A stretch of DNA of 64,000 nt from contig NZ_CANNCF010000001.1 of the NCBI RefSeq assembly GCF_947503045.1, positions 1,240,001 through 1,304,000 of the forward strand. Reading direction: 5' to 3'. The DNA comes from an uncultured Tateyamaria sp. (GTDB taxonomy: Bacteria; Pseudomonadota; Alphaproteobacteria; Rhodobacterales; Rhodobacteraceae). The translations under genes and the position numbers were made by a program. The notes under the pieces were generated by a model. The model saw only the letters and a program-made list of their open reading frames with translations. It was not told the DNA's origin and made no database searches. Shown here in pieces: positions 36,012-45,581 of the stretch; position 1 is the stretch's first letter, and each line of letters begins with the position of its first letter.

Positions 36012-37715
36012 TCAGTTGACGCGGTGCCAGTCGGCCACGTTCCACAGCTCGCTGTCCCAGACGTTCAGCTTGACGCCGCCCAGCGTGTTGGAGTGGGCCG
36101 ACACACGACCACGGTGCACAAGCGGCACGATGGTGAATGTGTCTTTGGTCAGCATGTTGTTCATCTTGATCGCGATTTCTGCGCGTTTCTCGATGTCGCC
36201 GGTGCGTCCCAGCTCGTCGATCAGCGCGTCATAGGCCGGATCACAGAAGCGGTTGATGTTCTCACCCTGCCACTGGCTGGATGGCTTGGGTTCGTTGCCG
36301 CAACGGTAGGCCGCCAGATACTGCTGGGGGTCTGTGCCGTCAAAGGTGTTGGCATACATTTCCACGTCCGCATAGAACTTCTGGAACGTGTCAGGCGACC
36401 CTGGGTCACCACCAAAGAACACGGATGCATCAAGGTTGCGCAGTTCGGTTTCAACACCGATTTCGCTCCACCACTGCTTGATCAGCGCCTGAAAGTCCTG
36501 ACGGACAGCGTTGGTCGAGGTCTGGTAGAGGATGCTCAGCTTGACGCCGTCCTTGTCGCGGATGCCGTCACCATCAGAGTCGGTCCAGCCCGCTTCGTCG
36601 AGCAGCGCCTTGGCGCCGTCGATGTCTTGCGTGGCACAGTGCTGATCACCGCTTGCAAACATCGCAGGGGCAGGGACCAGATCGCAGGTCACTTTACCGG
36701 CGGTGCCATAGCCCACTTCAACCAGCAGCGGCCGGTCGATGGCCATGGACAGGGCCTTGCGCACGTTGATGTCGCTCAGGAACGGGTGGGGTTCGGCCAC
36801 TGTCGCACGGGTTTCCGGCGGCAGATCGGGCGACGGGTTGGTCAGGTTCATCTCAAGCCGTTCGACCAGTGGGCCAAAGCCTGCGACGGCCTTGCCTTTG
36901 CCGGCACTTTCCATGCGCGCAATGACGTCGGGCGCCAGCTGCAGGTTCCAGGCATAGTCAAACTCGCCGGTTTCCAGAACCGAGCGGCCCGCTGCGGCAG
37001 CGTCACCGCCACCTTTGAAGGTCAGCTTGGCAAAGGCCGGTTTGGCCGGATCGCGAAAGTTCGGGTTGGCCGACATCTGGATCACGTCATTGGGGCGGAA
37101 ATCGTCCACAACAAACGGGCCGGTGCCGATCGGGCCAAAGTTGGCGTCTGTGCACTCAGGGGCCTTGGCGCCTGTGCAATCAGCAAACTGTGCGGCCTGA
37201 ATGATCGGGGACTGACCGCCGACAAAGGGGCCATAGGGGTTGGGCTTGGGCTGGTTGAACGTCACCACGATGGTCTGTGCATCGGGCGTTTCAACGTTTT
37301 CAACGCCGTCAAACTTGGCCAGCTGCGCGCAACCGCCTTCGGGGTTCATGCAGTAATCGGCGGTGAATTTCACATCGGCCGACGTCACCGGCGTGCCGTC
37401 AGACCACAACAGGCCCTCTTTCAGCTTCCAGGTGATCTGGGTCAGGTCGTCGCTCACGCCGCCATTGCCAACGGTGGGCACTTCGGCAGCCAACCATGCG
37501 GTCAACTCACCCACTTCATTGTAGCGTGCCAGTGGCTCGATCACGAGCGAGGAGGATTCGATGTCCTTGGTACCACCCGAAAGATACGGGTTCAGGATCG
37601 ACGGGGCTTGCCAATAGATGATGCTGACTTCGCCATCCGAGCCACGCTCGGCGAAGGCCGCCGGCGCAAGGGCCGCGGTTGCAACAGCACCCATAAGAAG
37701 GGTCTTGAATGTCAT
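36012..37715 (-). CDS. Dipeptide/oligopeptide-binding periplasmic protein (SBP_bac_5)
   Basis: A 567-residue family 5 solute-binding protein. The signal peptide MTFKTLLMGAVATAALAPAAFA is cleaved before ERGSDGEV. Family hallmarks include IYWQAPSILNPYL, LKEGLLWSDGTPVTSADVKFT and KALSMAIDRPLLV. It delivers peptides or related compounds to the OppB/OppC permeases downstream. About 150 bp containing two REP-like hairpins separates it from the permeases, which is often how the binding protein is expressed above the rest. The ligand is not evident from the sequence. Confidence 0.95.
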   Translation of the reverse strand: MTFKTLLMGAVATAALAPAAFAERGSDGEVSIIYWQAPSILNPYLSGGTKDIESSSLVIEPLARYNEVGELTAWLAAEVPTVGNGGVSDDLTQITWKLKEGLLWSDGTPVTSADVKFTADYCMNPEGGCAQLAKFDGVENVETPDAQTIVVTFNQPKPNPYGPFVGGQSPIIQAAQFADCTGAKAPECTDANFGPIGTGPFVVDDFRPNDVIQMSANPNFRDPAKPAFAKLTFKGGGDAAAAGRSVLETGEFDYAWNLQLAPDVIARMESAGKGKAVAGFGPLVERLEMNLTNPSPDLPPETRATVAEPHPFLSDINVRKALSMAIDRPLLVEVGYGTAGKVTCDLVPAPAMFASGDQHCATQDIDGAKALLDEAGWTDSDGDGIRDKDGVKLSILYQTSTNAVRQDFQALIKQWWSEIGVETELRNLDASVFFGGDPGSPDTFQKFYADVEMYANTFDGTDPQQYLAAYRCGNEPKPSSQWQGENINRFCDPAYDALIDELGRTGDIEKRAEIAIKMNNMLTKDTFTIVPLVHRGRVSAHSNTLGGVKLNVWDSELWNVADWHRVN

Positions 37716-38034
37716 GTTTTACTCCTTGTTGGACGGTCCGGCGCACCTGAACCGTCAATCGCGCGCCCCGTTGGCCGGAGCGCATTTTTCAACGCTTGGG
37801 AAATTCGGATCGCATACCGGCGTAACCTACGGTTTCTCCGACGATTTTGCCCTTTGCCCCCAAGCACACGCCAACATCGAAACAGACTTTGGCGAAAATG
37901 CAAGCCTCGCGTGCGGTCAAGGGATGATTTTGGACATCTAAAGTTTGACAGTGCCTGAGGCTTCGACCACTCTTTTCAAAAGGTGAGCCAAATCGGCTCA
38001 AACCGAGCCAAACGGCGCGACAGCGGGGATGTAC
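37716..38034. promoter_or_regulatory. Divergent intergenic region of the transporter, with GAGCC repeats
   Basis: The regulatory space between the binding-protein gene (minus) and the fused ATPase gene (plus). Near its right end, at 37985-38009, GAGCC-AAATC-GGCTC-AAACC-GAGCC makes two overlapping inverted repeats with alternating arms, which could be an operator. I see no clear promoter hexamers and no gene. Confidence 0.5.
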
Positions 38035-39867
38035 ATGCTTGATCACACCGACCAGAAGCCAATCGCCGAAATCCAGGAATTGCGGGTCGCCTTCCAGACC
38101 AAGGACGGCCCGGTGCTGGGGGTCGAGGATGTCTCGTTCTCGATCAATTCGGGCGAAACCGTCTGTGTGGTGGGCGAATCCGGGTCCGGAAAGTCGGTGT
38201 CGTCCCTGTCCCTGATGCGGCTTGTCGAATTTGGCGGCGGAGAGATCGCCGGTGGCCGCCTCATTTTTGATCGCAAGGATGAGGGGCCGGTCGATCTGGC
38301 CACGACCGAACAGGAATTGATGCGCACGATCCGCGGCAACGAGATCGGGATGATCTTTCAGGAGCCGATGACCGCCCTCAACCCGGTCTTTACCGTGGGG
38401 CGCCAACTGACCGAAGGGCTGCGCCTCCACCGCAATCTCAGCAAGCAACAGGCCGAGGAACGCGCCCTTGAGCTGCTCAAGCAGGTGCGCATTCCCGAAC
38501 CCGAACGCCGCCTGAAACAATATCCGCACGAACTGTCCGGCGGCATGCGCCAGCGCGTCGTGATCGCCATGGCGCTGGCCTGCGAGCCGCGCCTGTTGAT
38601 CGCGGATGAACCCACCACGGCACTGGATGTGACCATTCAGGCCGAAATCCTTGCCCTGATGGACCGCCTCAAGCGCGAGACCGGCACCGCGGTGATGTTC
38701 ATCACCCACGATATGGCTGTGGTCGCCCAGATGGCCGACCGCGTGGTGGTCATGTTCCGCGGCAACAAGGTCGAGGAAGGCACGGTCGAGGAAATCTTTG
38801 AAAACCCGCAGCACCCTTATACCAAGGCGCTGCTGGCCGCGGTGCCCAAGCTGGGCGAGATGCGTGGCAAGGCCGCCCCCGAACCGATGAAGCTGATGGG
38901 CCGCGCGCAGAACGAAATCAAGCCGATCCCCGGCACGGATGAGCCGCTGCTGGAGGTCAGGAACCTGACCACCTGCTTTCCGGTGCGGGGCGGGTTCTTT
39001 CGCCGCCTTGTGGCCAATGTGCACGCGGTCGAGGATCTGTCCTTTACCATCAACAAGGGTCAGACGCTGAGCCTTGTAGGGGAATCGGGTTGCGGCAAGT
39101 CTTCGGCGGGCCGCTCGATCCTGCGTCTGGTGGAGCCGCAATCGGGCCATATCGTTCTGGACGGCAAGGACATCATGGCGCTCAATGACCGCGAGTTGCG
39201 CACCGCGCGGCTGGACATGCAGATGATCTTTCAGGACCCGTTTGCCTCGCTCAATCCGCAGATGCAGCTGGGCGATCAGGTGGCCGAACCGATGCGCAAC
39301 TTTAACATGTTCAAGGGCAGCGAGGGCACCGAACGGGTCGAGATGCTGTTTGACCGGGTCGAGTTGCCGCGCAGCTTCATGCGCCGCTATCCGCACGAGC
39401 TTTCGGGTGGGCAGCGCCAGCGGGTCGCCATCGCCCGCGCACTGGCCCTGAACCCCAAGCTGATCATCGCGGACGAGGCGGTGTCGGCGCTGGACGTTTC
39501 GGTGCAGGCGCAGGTGCTGAACCTGATGATGGAGCTGCAGGCCGAACTGGGCCTGTCCTTTTTGTTCATCAGCCACGACATGGCTGTGGTCGAGCGGGTC
39601 AGCCATCATGTGGGCGTCATGTATCTGGGCCGCATCGTCGAAATGGGTCCGCGCGCCCGCGTCTTTGAAAACCCCCAGCATCCCTATACCCAGGCCCTGA
39701 TGAAGGCGGTGCCCATCGCTGATCCGCGCCAGCGCAAGGATGAAAAGGATCTGAACTTCAAACCGATCCCGTCACCCATCCACCCGACCAGCTATGTCGC
39801 CCAGCCTTCGGCCTATGATGAGGTCGAGCCGGGCCATTTGGTGCTGACCACCGACAGCGGGTATTGA
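38035..39867 (+). CDS. Fused ABC ATPase (DppD-DppF type) of peptide transporter
   Basis: A 610-residue protein with two complete ABC ATPase domains, equivalent to DppD plus DppF. The first has Walker A GESGSGKS, signature LSGGMRQR and Walker B LLIADEPTTALD; the second has GESGCGKSS, LSGGQRQR and LIIADEAVSALD. The extra C-terminal segments are typical of oligopeptide ATPases. An in-frame ATG lies 6 bp upstream, but 38035 is better placed after GGGGATGTAC. It is divergent from the binding-protein gene and heads a plus-strand run of metabolic genes (SDR, ArgE-like, flavoprotein, aminoacylases). Confidence 0.93.
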   Translation: MLDHTDQKPIAEIQELRVAFQTKDGPVLGVEDVSFSINSGETVCVVGESGSGKSVSSLSLMRLVEFGGGEIAGGRLIFDRKDEGPVDLATTEQELMRTIRGNEIGMIFQEPMTALNPVFTVGRQLTEGLRLHRNLSKQQAEERALELLKQVRIPEPERRLKQYPHELSGGMRQRVVIAMALACEPRLLIADEPTTALDVTIQAEILALMDRLKRETGTAVMFITHDMAVVAQMADRVVVMFRGNKVEEGTVEEIFENPQHPYTKALLAAVPKLGEMRGKAAPEPMKLMGRAQNEIKPIPGTDEPLLEVRNLTTCFPVRGGFFRRLVANVHAVEDLSFTINKGQTLSLVGESGCGKSSAGRSILRLVEPQSGHIVLDGKDIMALNDRELRTARLDMQMIFQDPFASLNPQMQLGDQVAEPMRNFNMFKGSEGTERVEMLFDRVELPRSFMRRYPHELSGGQRQRVAIARALALNPKLIIADEAVSALDVSVQAQVLNLMMELQAELGLSFLFISHDMAVVERVSHHVGVMYLGRIVEMGPRARVFENPQHPYTQALMKAVPIADPRQRKDEKDLNFKPIPSPIHPTSYVAQPSAYDEVEPGHLVLTTDSGY

Positions 39868-40587
39868 GTGTCGGCCCAAGGCGTCACGGCGCGCAAATCG
39901 GTCCTGATCACCGGCGGTGCGCGTGGGATCGGGGCCGGGATCGCTGCGGCCTTGCGCGACAGTCACGATGTGATGGTGCATTTCAATTCGACTGACCCGG
40001 GTCTGGAGACGGGCGCCCATCTGGCCACCGTGCAAGGTGACCTGACCGATGCGACAACACCCGCCCATCTGGTGGCGGCGACAATCGAACGGTTTGGACG
40101 GCTTGACGCGGTGGTGCACAATGCAGGCGACATCTCGGTCTCGGCACTTGAGGGATATGATGCGGCCGCCTGCCACGCCATGTTCGACGTCAATCTCTTT
40201 GCCGCCCACGGGTTATTGGCAGCAGCCCTGCCGCATTTCCAGACTGGATCAGCCATGGTGAATATCTCTTCGGTCAACGCGGTGCTGCCACCCAAGGGGG
40301 CGGTGATGTATGGTGCCAGCAAGGCCGCCCTTGATCTGTGGACGCGAGGCGCGGCCAAGGAGCTGGGCCCCAAGGGCATCCGCATCAACGCGGTGGCCCC
40401 GGGGGCCATCGACGTGCCGGATGCGGGCCGGGACGACGCGCTGAAACAGGCCTTTGTCGATATGACCGCACTGGGCCGTATGGGTACGCCCAAGGACATC
40501 GCGGATGCGGTGGTCTTTCTGCTGAGCGATGCGGCATCCTTCATCACCGGCGAGGTGTTGACCGTATCCGGAGGGTATCGCCTATGA
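39868..40587 (+). CDS. Short-chain dehydrogenase/reductase
   Basis: A 239-residue SDR with the cofactor motif TGGARGIGAG, NAGD, a catalytic Ser in MVNISSVNAVLPP and YGASKAALDLW (Tyr-x3-Lys). The start is GTG immediately after the ATPase stop (TGA-GTG) and its own stop overlaps argE by four bases, so it is an internal gene of the operon. Substrate not evident; an oxidoreductase acting on an amino-acid-derived carbonyl would fit the neighbours but is a guess. Confidence 0.88.
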   Translation: MSAQGVTARKSVLITGGARGIGAGIAAALRDSHDVMVHFNSTDPGLETGAHLATVQGDLTDATTPAHLVAATIERFGRLDAVVHNAGDISVSALEGYDAAACHAMFDVNLFAAHGLLAAALPHFQTGSAMVNISSVNAVLPPKGAVMYGASKAALDLWTRGAAKELGPKGIRINAVAPGAIDVPDAGRDDALKQAFVDMTALGRMGTPKDIADAVVFLLSDAASFITGEVLTVSGGYRL

Positions 40588-41738
40588 GCACACGCATGAC
40601 ACCGCTGGAGTTGATGACCAAGCTGATCAGCTTTCCCACCGTCAGCCGGGACAGCAACCTGCCGCTGGTGGACTGGCTCGAGGACTATTTGATCAGCCAC
40701 GGCATCACCTGCCATCGCTACTATCACCCCGACCAGCCCAAGGCGGCGCTGTTTGCCCATGTGGGCCCCGAGGTCGAAGGGGCCGTGGTGCTGTCGGGCC
40801 ACACGGATGTGGTGCCCGTGGATGGCCAGCCCTGGGATACGGACCCGTTTGTGGTGACCGAACGCGAGGGCAAGTATTTCGGGCGCGGCACCTGCGATAT
40901 GAAGGGCTTTGATGCGCTGGCCGTCTGGGCGCTTGTCGAGGCGCATCATGCAGGCAAGCCGCTGCAGATCGCGCTCAGCTTTGACGAGGAAGTCGGCTGC
41001 CTTGGTGCCCCGCCGATGATCGAGGCCATGCAGGGCGTGGTGCCCAAGGGTGGCCCGGTGATCGTGGGCGAGCCTTCGATGATGCGCGCGGTTACCGGCC
41101 ACAAGGGCGGGCAGGGGTTTGACACCCACGTGATCGGGTTCGAGGTCCACTCCTCGTTGCTGCCCACCGGGGTCAGTGCCATTCTGGAAGGGGCCAAGAT
41201 CATCGACTTTGCCAACAAGCGCAACGCCGAGAACATGGCCGCAACGCCGCCGCCCTTGGCTGCGATGTTCGACCCGCCCTTTACCACGTGGCATGTCGGG
41301 CAGATCACGGGCGGGACGGCCCACAACATCACGGCCAAGTCCTGCCGCTTTGGCATGGATTTCCGCGCCGTGCCCGGGGATGACACGGTGGCACTGAAAG
41401 AGGCGTATCTGGCCCATGTCGCCGAAATCGAGGCCGGCATGCAGGCCATCCATCCCGACACGCGGGTCGAGATCGACGAACGGTTCAATGTGCCGCCTTT
41501 GAAACCGGAGCAGGACGGCGCAGCGGAGACGCTGGTGCGCGCGATCACCGGCGACAATGCAGGCCACGTGGTCAGCTATGGCACCGAGGCCGGGCAGTTC
41601 CAGGCGGCGGGCTATTCGGCGGTGGTCTGCGGACCGGGCGATATCGCACAGGCCCACCAGCCCAACGAATTCATCACCGTTGCCCAATTCGATGCAGGCC
41701 ATGCCTTTATGCGTGATCTGGTGGCGCGGCTGGCATGA
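40584..41738 (+). CDS. ArgE-like acetylornithine deacetylase/M20 peptidase
   Basis: A 384-residue M20 metallopeptidase of the ArgE/DapE branch. Di-zinc ligands are seen in SGHTDVVPV, CDMKG and DEEVGC, and the dimerisation insert lies at about 170-280. Acetylornithine deacetylase is the usual annotation, but in this operon of transport and acylase genes it may remove acyl groups from other amino acids. It begins at an ATGA overlap with the SDR. A perfect palindrome follows the stop. Confidence 0.87.
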   Translation: MSTRMTPLELMTKLISFPTVSRDSNLPLVDWLEDYLISHGITCHRYYHPDQPKAALFAHVGPEVEGAVVLSGHTDVVPVDGQPWDTDPFVVTEREGKYFGRGTCDMKGFDALAVWALVEAHHAGKPLQIALSFDEEVGCLGAPPMIEAMQGVVPKGGPVIVGEPSMMRAVTGHKGGQGFDTHVIGFEVHSSLLPTGVSAILEGAKIIDFANKRNAENMAATPPPLAAMFDPPFTTWHVGQITGGTAHNITAKSCRFGMDFRAVPGDDTVALKEAYLAHVAEIEAGMQAIHPDTRVEIDERFNVPPLKPEQDGAAETLVRAITGDNAGHVVSYGTEAGQFQAAGYSAVVCGPGDIAQAHQPNEFITVAQFDAGHAFMRDLVARLA

Positions 41739-41754
41739 TCGTCGTGCGGGACTG

Positions 41755-41773
41755 TTTTGAGCGACGCTCAAAA
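41755..41773 (+). promoter_or_regulatory. Palindrome between argE-like gene and flavoprotein gene
   Basis: TTTTGAGC and GCTCAAAA form a perfect eight-base stem around GAC. It lies 17 bp after the argE-like stop and about 35 bp before the next start. With no T run on the plus strand it is more likely an mRNA hairpin or operator than a terminator. Confidence 0.4.
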
Positions 41774-41808
41774 GGCGCCCGCCCGCCGACCCGCGGGTGG
41801 ATGAGCTG

Positions 41809-43152
41809 ATGCATTTCCCGATCCATGATGCGACGCCCGTCACATGGCCCGGCCCGCATCCCCAAGAGGCCGATGTCGTGGTGATCGGTGGTGGCGTGAT
41901 TGGCGTGTGCACGGCGCTCTACCTTGCGCGGGACGGCAAGCGGGTTGTGCTGCTTGAAAAGGGGCGCATCGCGGGCGAGCAATCTGCGCGCAACTGGGGC
42001 TGGATCCGACAGCAGGGCCGCGACCCAGACGAATTGCCGATCATGATCGAGGCCAACCAGCTCTGGCGCGATCTGGCGGGTGAGACCAATGTCGATATCG
42101 GGCTCACCACGGGCGGTGTCACCTATCTCGCCCACACGGAAAAAGAGATGGCGGGCTATGCCAAATGGCTGGTTAATGCGCAGGCCCATGGGCTGGACAG
42201 TCGCTTGCTCAGCTCTGCCGAGACTGCCGATCTGATCCCCGGCATGTCCGAAACCTATCACGGCGCGCTTTTTACCGCGTCGGACATGCGCGCCGAGCCT
42301 TGGGTTGCCGTGCCCGCACTGGCCGGGATCGCCGCGCGGGCCGGGGCCAGCATCGTGGAAAACTGTGCCGTACGCGCGCTCGACATCGAGGCCGGAAAAG
42401 TGGCGGGCGTCATCACCGAGCAGGGGCGGATCAAGGCAACCGAGGTGGTGCTTGCCGCTGGTGCGTGGTCGGCCCTGTTCCTGCGGCGGCACGGGGTGGC
42501 TCTGCCACAGTTGTCCGTGCGCGCCACGGTCGCGGCGACCGAAGCCATGCCAATGGTTTATCCCGGCGGAGCTGCGGACGACCGGATCGCCTTTCGCCCG
42601 CGCGCCGACGGCGGCTATTCGCTGGCTGCGGGTGGCTATCATGAACTGTTCGTCGGCCTGGACGCGTTTCGCGCCCTGCCCAAATACCTCGCACAATTGC
42701 GCGCCGATCCGTTTGGCACCCGGTTCCTGCCTGCTGCGCCGCGCGGCTTTCCGGACGCATGGGGGACGCCGCGCAGATGGGCCGAGGATGAGGCCAGCCC
42801 GTTCGAGCAGATGCGCGTGCTGAACCCTGCGCCAAATGCGGGCAAGGTCGCCGCCCTCCAACGCGACTTTGGCGCCCTGTTTCCCAAACTGGGCCCGGTG
42901 CGCATCAAGACGGCCTGGGCCGGCATGATCGACACCATGCCCGACGTGGTGCCGGTGGTGGACCGCGTTGCCGCACTGCCCGGCGTCACGATTGGCACCG
43001 GCATGAGCGGTCACGGCTTTGGCATCGGGCCGGGCATGGGAAAGGTGCTCGCCGCTCTGGTCACCGGCGGCGAGGTGGGGCATGATCTGTCACGCTTCCG
43101 CCTGAGCCGGTTTTCGGACGGTTCGGCGATGCGCATTGGCCCCTCGGTCTGA
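41809..43152 (+). CDS. FAD-dependent D-amino-acid-oxidase-type oxidoreductase
   Basis: A 447-residue DAO-family flavoprotein. The FAD-binding fold opens with DVVVIGGGVIGVCTALYLA and ends with a GTGMSGHGFGIGPGMGK segment that contacts FAD. Family members oxidise D-amino acids, glycine or sarcosine-type amines. The frame also offers GTG at 41797, but ATG at 41809 (MHFPIHDATPVT) fits the family better. It stands in an operon with ArgE-like and M20 aminoacylases, consistent with degradation of acylated or D-amino acids. The exact substrate is not known. Confidence 0.88.
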   Translation: MHFPIHDATPVTWPGPHPQEADVVVIGGGVIGVCTALYLARDGKRVVLLEKGRIAGEQSARNWGWIRQQGRDPDELPIMIEANQLWRDLAGETNVDIGLTTGGVTYLAHTEKEMAGYAKWLVNAQAHGLDSRLLSSAETADLIPGMSETYHGALFTASDMRAEPWVAVPALAGIAARAGASIVENCAVRALDIEAGKVAGVITEQGRIKATEVVLAAGAWSALFLRRHGVALPQLSVRATVAATEAMPMVYPGGAADDRIAFRPRADGGYSLAAGGYHELFVGLDAFRALPKYLAQLRADPFGTRFLPAAPRGFPDAWGTPRRWAEDEASPFEQMRVLNPAPNAGKVAALQRDFGALFPKLGPVRIKTAWAGMIDTMPDVVPVVDRVAALPGVTIGTGMSGHGFGIGPGMGKVLAALVTGGEVGHDLSRFRLSRFSDGSAMRIGPSV

Positions 43153-43171
43153 GACCCAGAAAGGAAACACG

Positions 43172-44338
43172 ATGCCGATCAGGAATCGTCTCGCGGAAAC
43201 CCATGCCGATATCGTTGGCTGGCGTCATCACCTCCATTCCATCCCCGAACTGGGGTTCGAAGAGCATCAGACGTCGGCCTTTGTGGCCGAGCGGCTGACC
43301 GAAATCGGTGTGGACGAGATCGTGACGGGCGTCGCGCAAACCGGCGTGGTGGCCGTGATCAAGGGGCGCACCGACACCAAGGGCCGCGTGATTGGTCTGC
43401 GCGCCGACATGGACGCACTGCCCATCCTCGAGGCCAGTGGCGTGGACTATGCCTCCACAAACGAAGGTGTCATGCATGCCTGCGGCCATGACGGGCACAC
43501 TTCGATCCTGCTTGGCACCGCGCAATATCTGACCGAAACCCGCAATTTCGATGGCACCGTCGTGCTGATGTTCCAACCCGCCGAAGAAGGCGGCGGGGGC
43601 GGGCGCGTCATGGTCGAAGAGGGGGTGCTGGATAAATACGGTGTGCAAGAGGTTTACGGCCTGCACAACATGCCGGGCCACCCGACCGGGCAATTCGCCA
43701 TCCGGCCCGGGGCGCTGATGGCCTCGGCGGACGAATTCTATATCACGGTGACGGGCAAGGGCGGCCATGCCGCAGCGCCGCACCAGTCGATTGACCCCAA
43801 TGTGACGGCCGCCCATATCATCCTTGGCTTGCAAAGCATCACCAGCCGCAATGTCGATCCGCTGCACTCTGCCGTGGTGTCGGTCTGCGCGCTGCATTCG
43901 GATGTGGACACGCACAATGTCATCCCGCAGCAGACCCGTATGACCGGTACCGTGCGTGCGCTGGACCCGGAGGTGCGCGACCATGTCGAGGCGCGGGTCA
44001 AGGCCATCGCCAAGGCCACAGCCGAGGCCTATGACTGCGTGGCCGAGGTCGACTACCGCATCGGCTATCCGGTCACCGTGAACGATCCTGAACACACCGA
44101 ATACGCGATTGCCGCAGCGCGCGTCGTGGCCCCGGATGTGGATATCAACACGCCCCCCATCATGGCGGCCGAGGACTTTTCCTTTATGCTCAACGCGCGC
44201 CCCGGGGCCTATATGTTCCTTGGCAACGGCGACGGGGCCATGGTCCACCATCCGGCCTATGTGTTTGATGACAATGCCATTCCTGCGGGATGCAGCTGGT
44301 TTGTCGAACTGGTCGAACAGCGCATGCCCGCGCAATAA
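43172..44338 (+). CDS. M20 aminoacylase/amidohydrolase, tandem copy 1
   Basis: A 388-residue M20D metallopeptidase of the N-acyl amino acid hydrolase (hippurate hydrolase) branch. Zinc-binding motifs include MHACGHDGHTS and AEEGGGGG, with a further HNMPGHPTG and an AEDFSFM segment near the end. It cleaves an acyl or aromatic group from an amino acid. ATG at 43172 follows AAAGGA. It is a close paralogue of the next gene, which has the same length and the same motif order. Confidence 0.9.
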   Translation: MPIRNRLAETHADIVGWRHHLHSIPELGFEEHQTSAFVAERLTEIGVDEIVTGVAQTGVVAVIKGRTDTKGRVIGLRADMDALPILEASGVDYASTNEGVMHACGHDGHTSILLGTAQYLTETRNFDGTVVLMFQPAEEGGGGGRVMVEEGVLDKYGVQEVYGLHNMPGHPTGQFAIRPGALMASADEFYITVTGKGGHAAAPHQSIDPNVTAAHIILGLQSITSRNVDPLHSAVVSVCALHSDVDTHNVIPQQTRMTGTVRALDPEVRDHVEARVKAIAKATAEAYDCVAEVDYRIGYPVTVNDPEHTEYAIAAARVVAPDVDINTPPIMAAEDFSFMLNARPGAYMFLGNGDGAMVHHPAYVFDDNAIPAGCSWFVELVEQRMPAQ

Positions 44339-44366
44339 TCCGCACCCAAAAAACGAGGAGAGCACG

Positions 44367-45533
44367 ATGCCCATCAAGAACCGCTTTGCCGAAATGCAGG
44401 CCGACATCACCGCCTGGCGACGCGACATGCACGAACATCCCGAAATCCTGTTCGACACCCACCGCACCAGCGCGCTGGTGGCGGACAAGCTGCAAGGGTT
44501 CGGCTGTGACGAAGTGGTGACGGGCATTGGACGCACGGGTGTGGTGGGCGTAATCAAGGGGCGGGCCTCGGGTTCGGGCAAGGTGATCGGGTTGCGCGCA
44601 GATATGGATGCGCTGCCGATCCATGAGCAGACGGGGCTCGACTATGCGTCGAAGACTCCGAATGCGATGCATGCCTGCGGCCATGACGGGCACACGGCCA
44701 TGCTGCTGGGGGCCGCGCAATACCTGGCCGAAACCCGCAATTTCGACGGCACGGTTGTGGTGATCTTTCAGCCGGCCGAAGAGGGCGGCGGCGGCGGGCG
44801 CGAGATGTGCAATGACGGCATGATGGAGCGGTGGGGCATCGACGAAGTCTATGGCATGCACAACTGGCCGGGCCGCCCTACGGGCGAATTTGCGATCCGC
44901 TCGGGGCCGTTCTTTGCCGCCACTGACCTGCTCAACATCGAATTCGAAGGGCTGGGCGGGCATGCGGCCAAACCGCAGGAAACCATCGACACGACTCTGA
45001 TGGCCTCCCACGCCGTCACCGCCCTGCAATCCATCGTCAGCCGCAATGCCGACCCGATTGACCGGATCGTGGTGTCGATCACCTCGTTCGAGACGTCCTC
45101 GAAAGCCTTCAACGTGATCCCGCAAAAAGTGCAGATCTATGGCACCGTGCGCACCATGTCGGCTGAAATGCGCGATCTGGCCGAAAAGCGGGTGAGCGAG
45201 ATCTGCAACGGCGTGGCGGCGACCTTTGGCGGCACAGCGCGGGTCGAATACCAGCGCAACTATCCGGTGATGGTGAACCACGACGAACAGACGGAATTTG
45301 CCGCCTCCGTGGCGCGTTCGGTCTCTGGCCAGTGCGATGAGGCACCCTTGGTGATGGGGGGCGAAGATTTCGCCTTCATGCTCGAAGAGCGCCCGGGCGC
45401 CTATATCCTTGTGGGCAATGGCGACACGGCGATGGTGCATCACCCCGAATATAACTTCAACGACGAGGCGATCCCGGCGGGCTGTTCGTGGTGGGCCGAG
45501 ATCGTGGAGCAGCGGCTGCCGATTGCGTCCTGA
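44367..45533 (+). CDS. M20 aminoacylase/amidohydrolase, tandem copy 2
   Basis: The second 388-residue M20D member: MHACGHDGHTA, AEEGGGGG, HNWPGRPTG and GGEDFAFM align with copy 1. The two proteins differ mainly in the lid domain (about 175-290), so different acyl substrates are likely. ATG at 44367 follows GAGGAG. It is the last gene of the plus-strand operon begun by the fused ATPase; the convergent glycosyltransferase follows. Confidence 0.9.
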   Translation: MPIKNRFAEMQADITAWRRDMHEHPEILFDTHRTSALVADKLQGFGCDEVVTGIGRTGVVGVIKGRASGSGKVIGLRADMDALPIHEQTGLDYASKTPNAMHACGHDGHTAMLLGAAQYLAETRNFDGTVVVIFQPAEEGGGGGREMCNDGMMERWGIDEVYGMHNWPGRPTGEFAIRSGPFFAATDLLNIEFEGLGGHAAKPQETIDTTLMASHAVTALQSIVSRNADPIDRIVVSITSFETSSKAFNVIPQKVQIYGTVRTMSAEMRDLAEKRVSEICNGVAATFGGTARVEYQRNYPVMVNHDEQTEFAASVARSVSGQCDEAPLVMGGEDFAFMLEERPGAYILVGNGDTAMVHHPEYNFNDEAIPAGCSWWAEIVEQRLPIAS

Positions 45534-45581
45534 CGGCATGTGACGCTCCTGCCTTTGGCAGGTCGCCCCACCCACCGTCCC

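Noticed and set aside
35976-37958. 660-codon open frame on plus
   Set aside because: Antisense shadow of the binding-protein gene; long antisense frames are common in GC-rich DNA. The minus frame has a signal peptide and family motifs, while this one has none.
37789-39681. 630-codon open frame on minus
   Set aside because: Antisense to the fused ATPase, whose Walker and signature motifs are intact; the antisense product is His/Gln/Arg-rich and has no family pattern.
39963-41912. 649-codon open frame on minus
   Set aside because: Antisense to the SDR and ArgE-like genes; the product lacks recognisable motifs.
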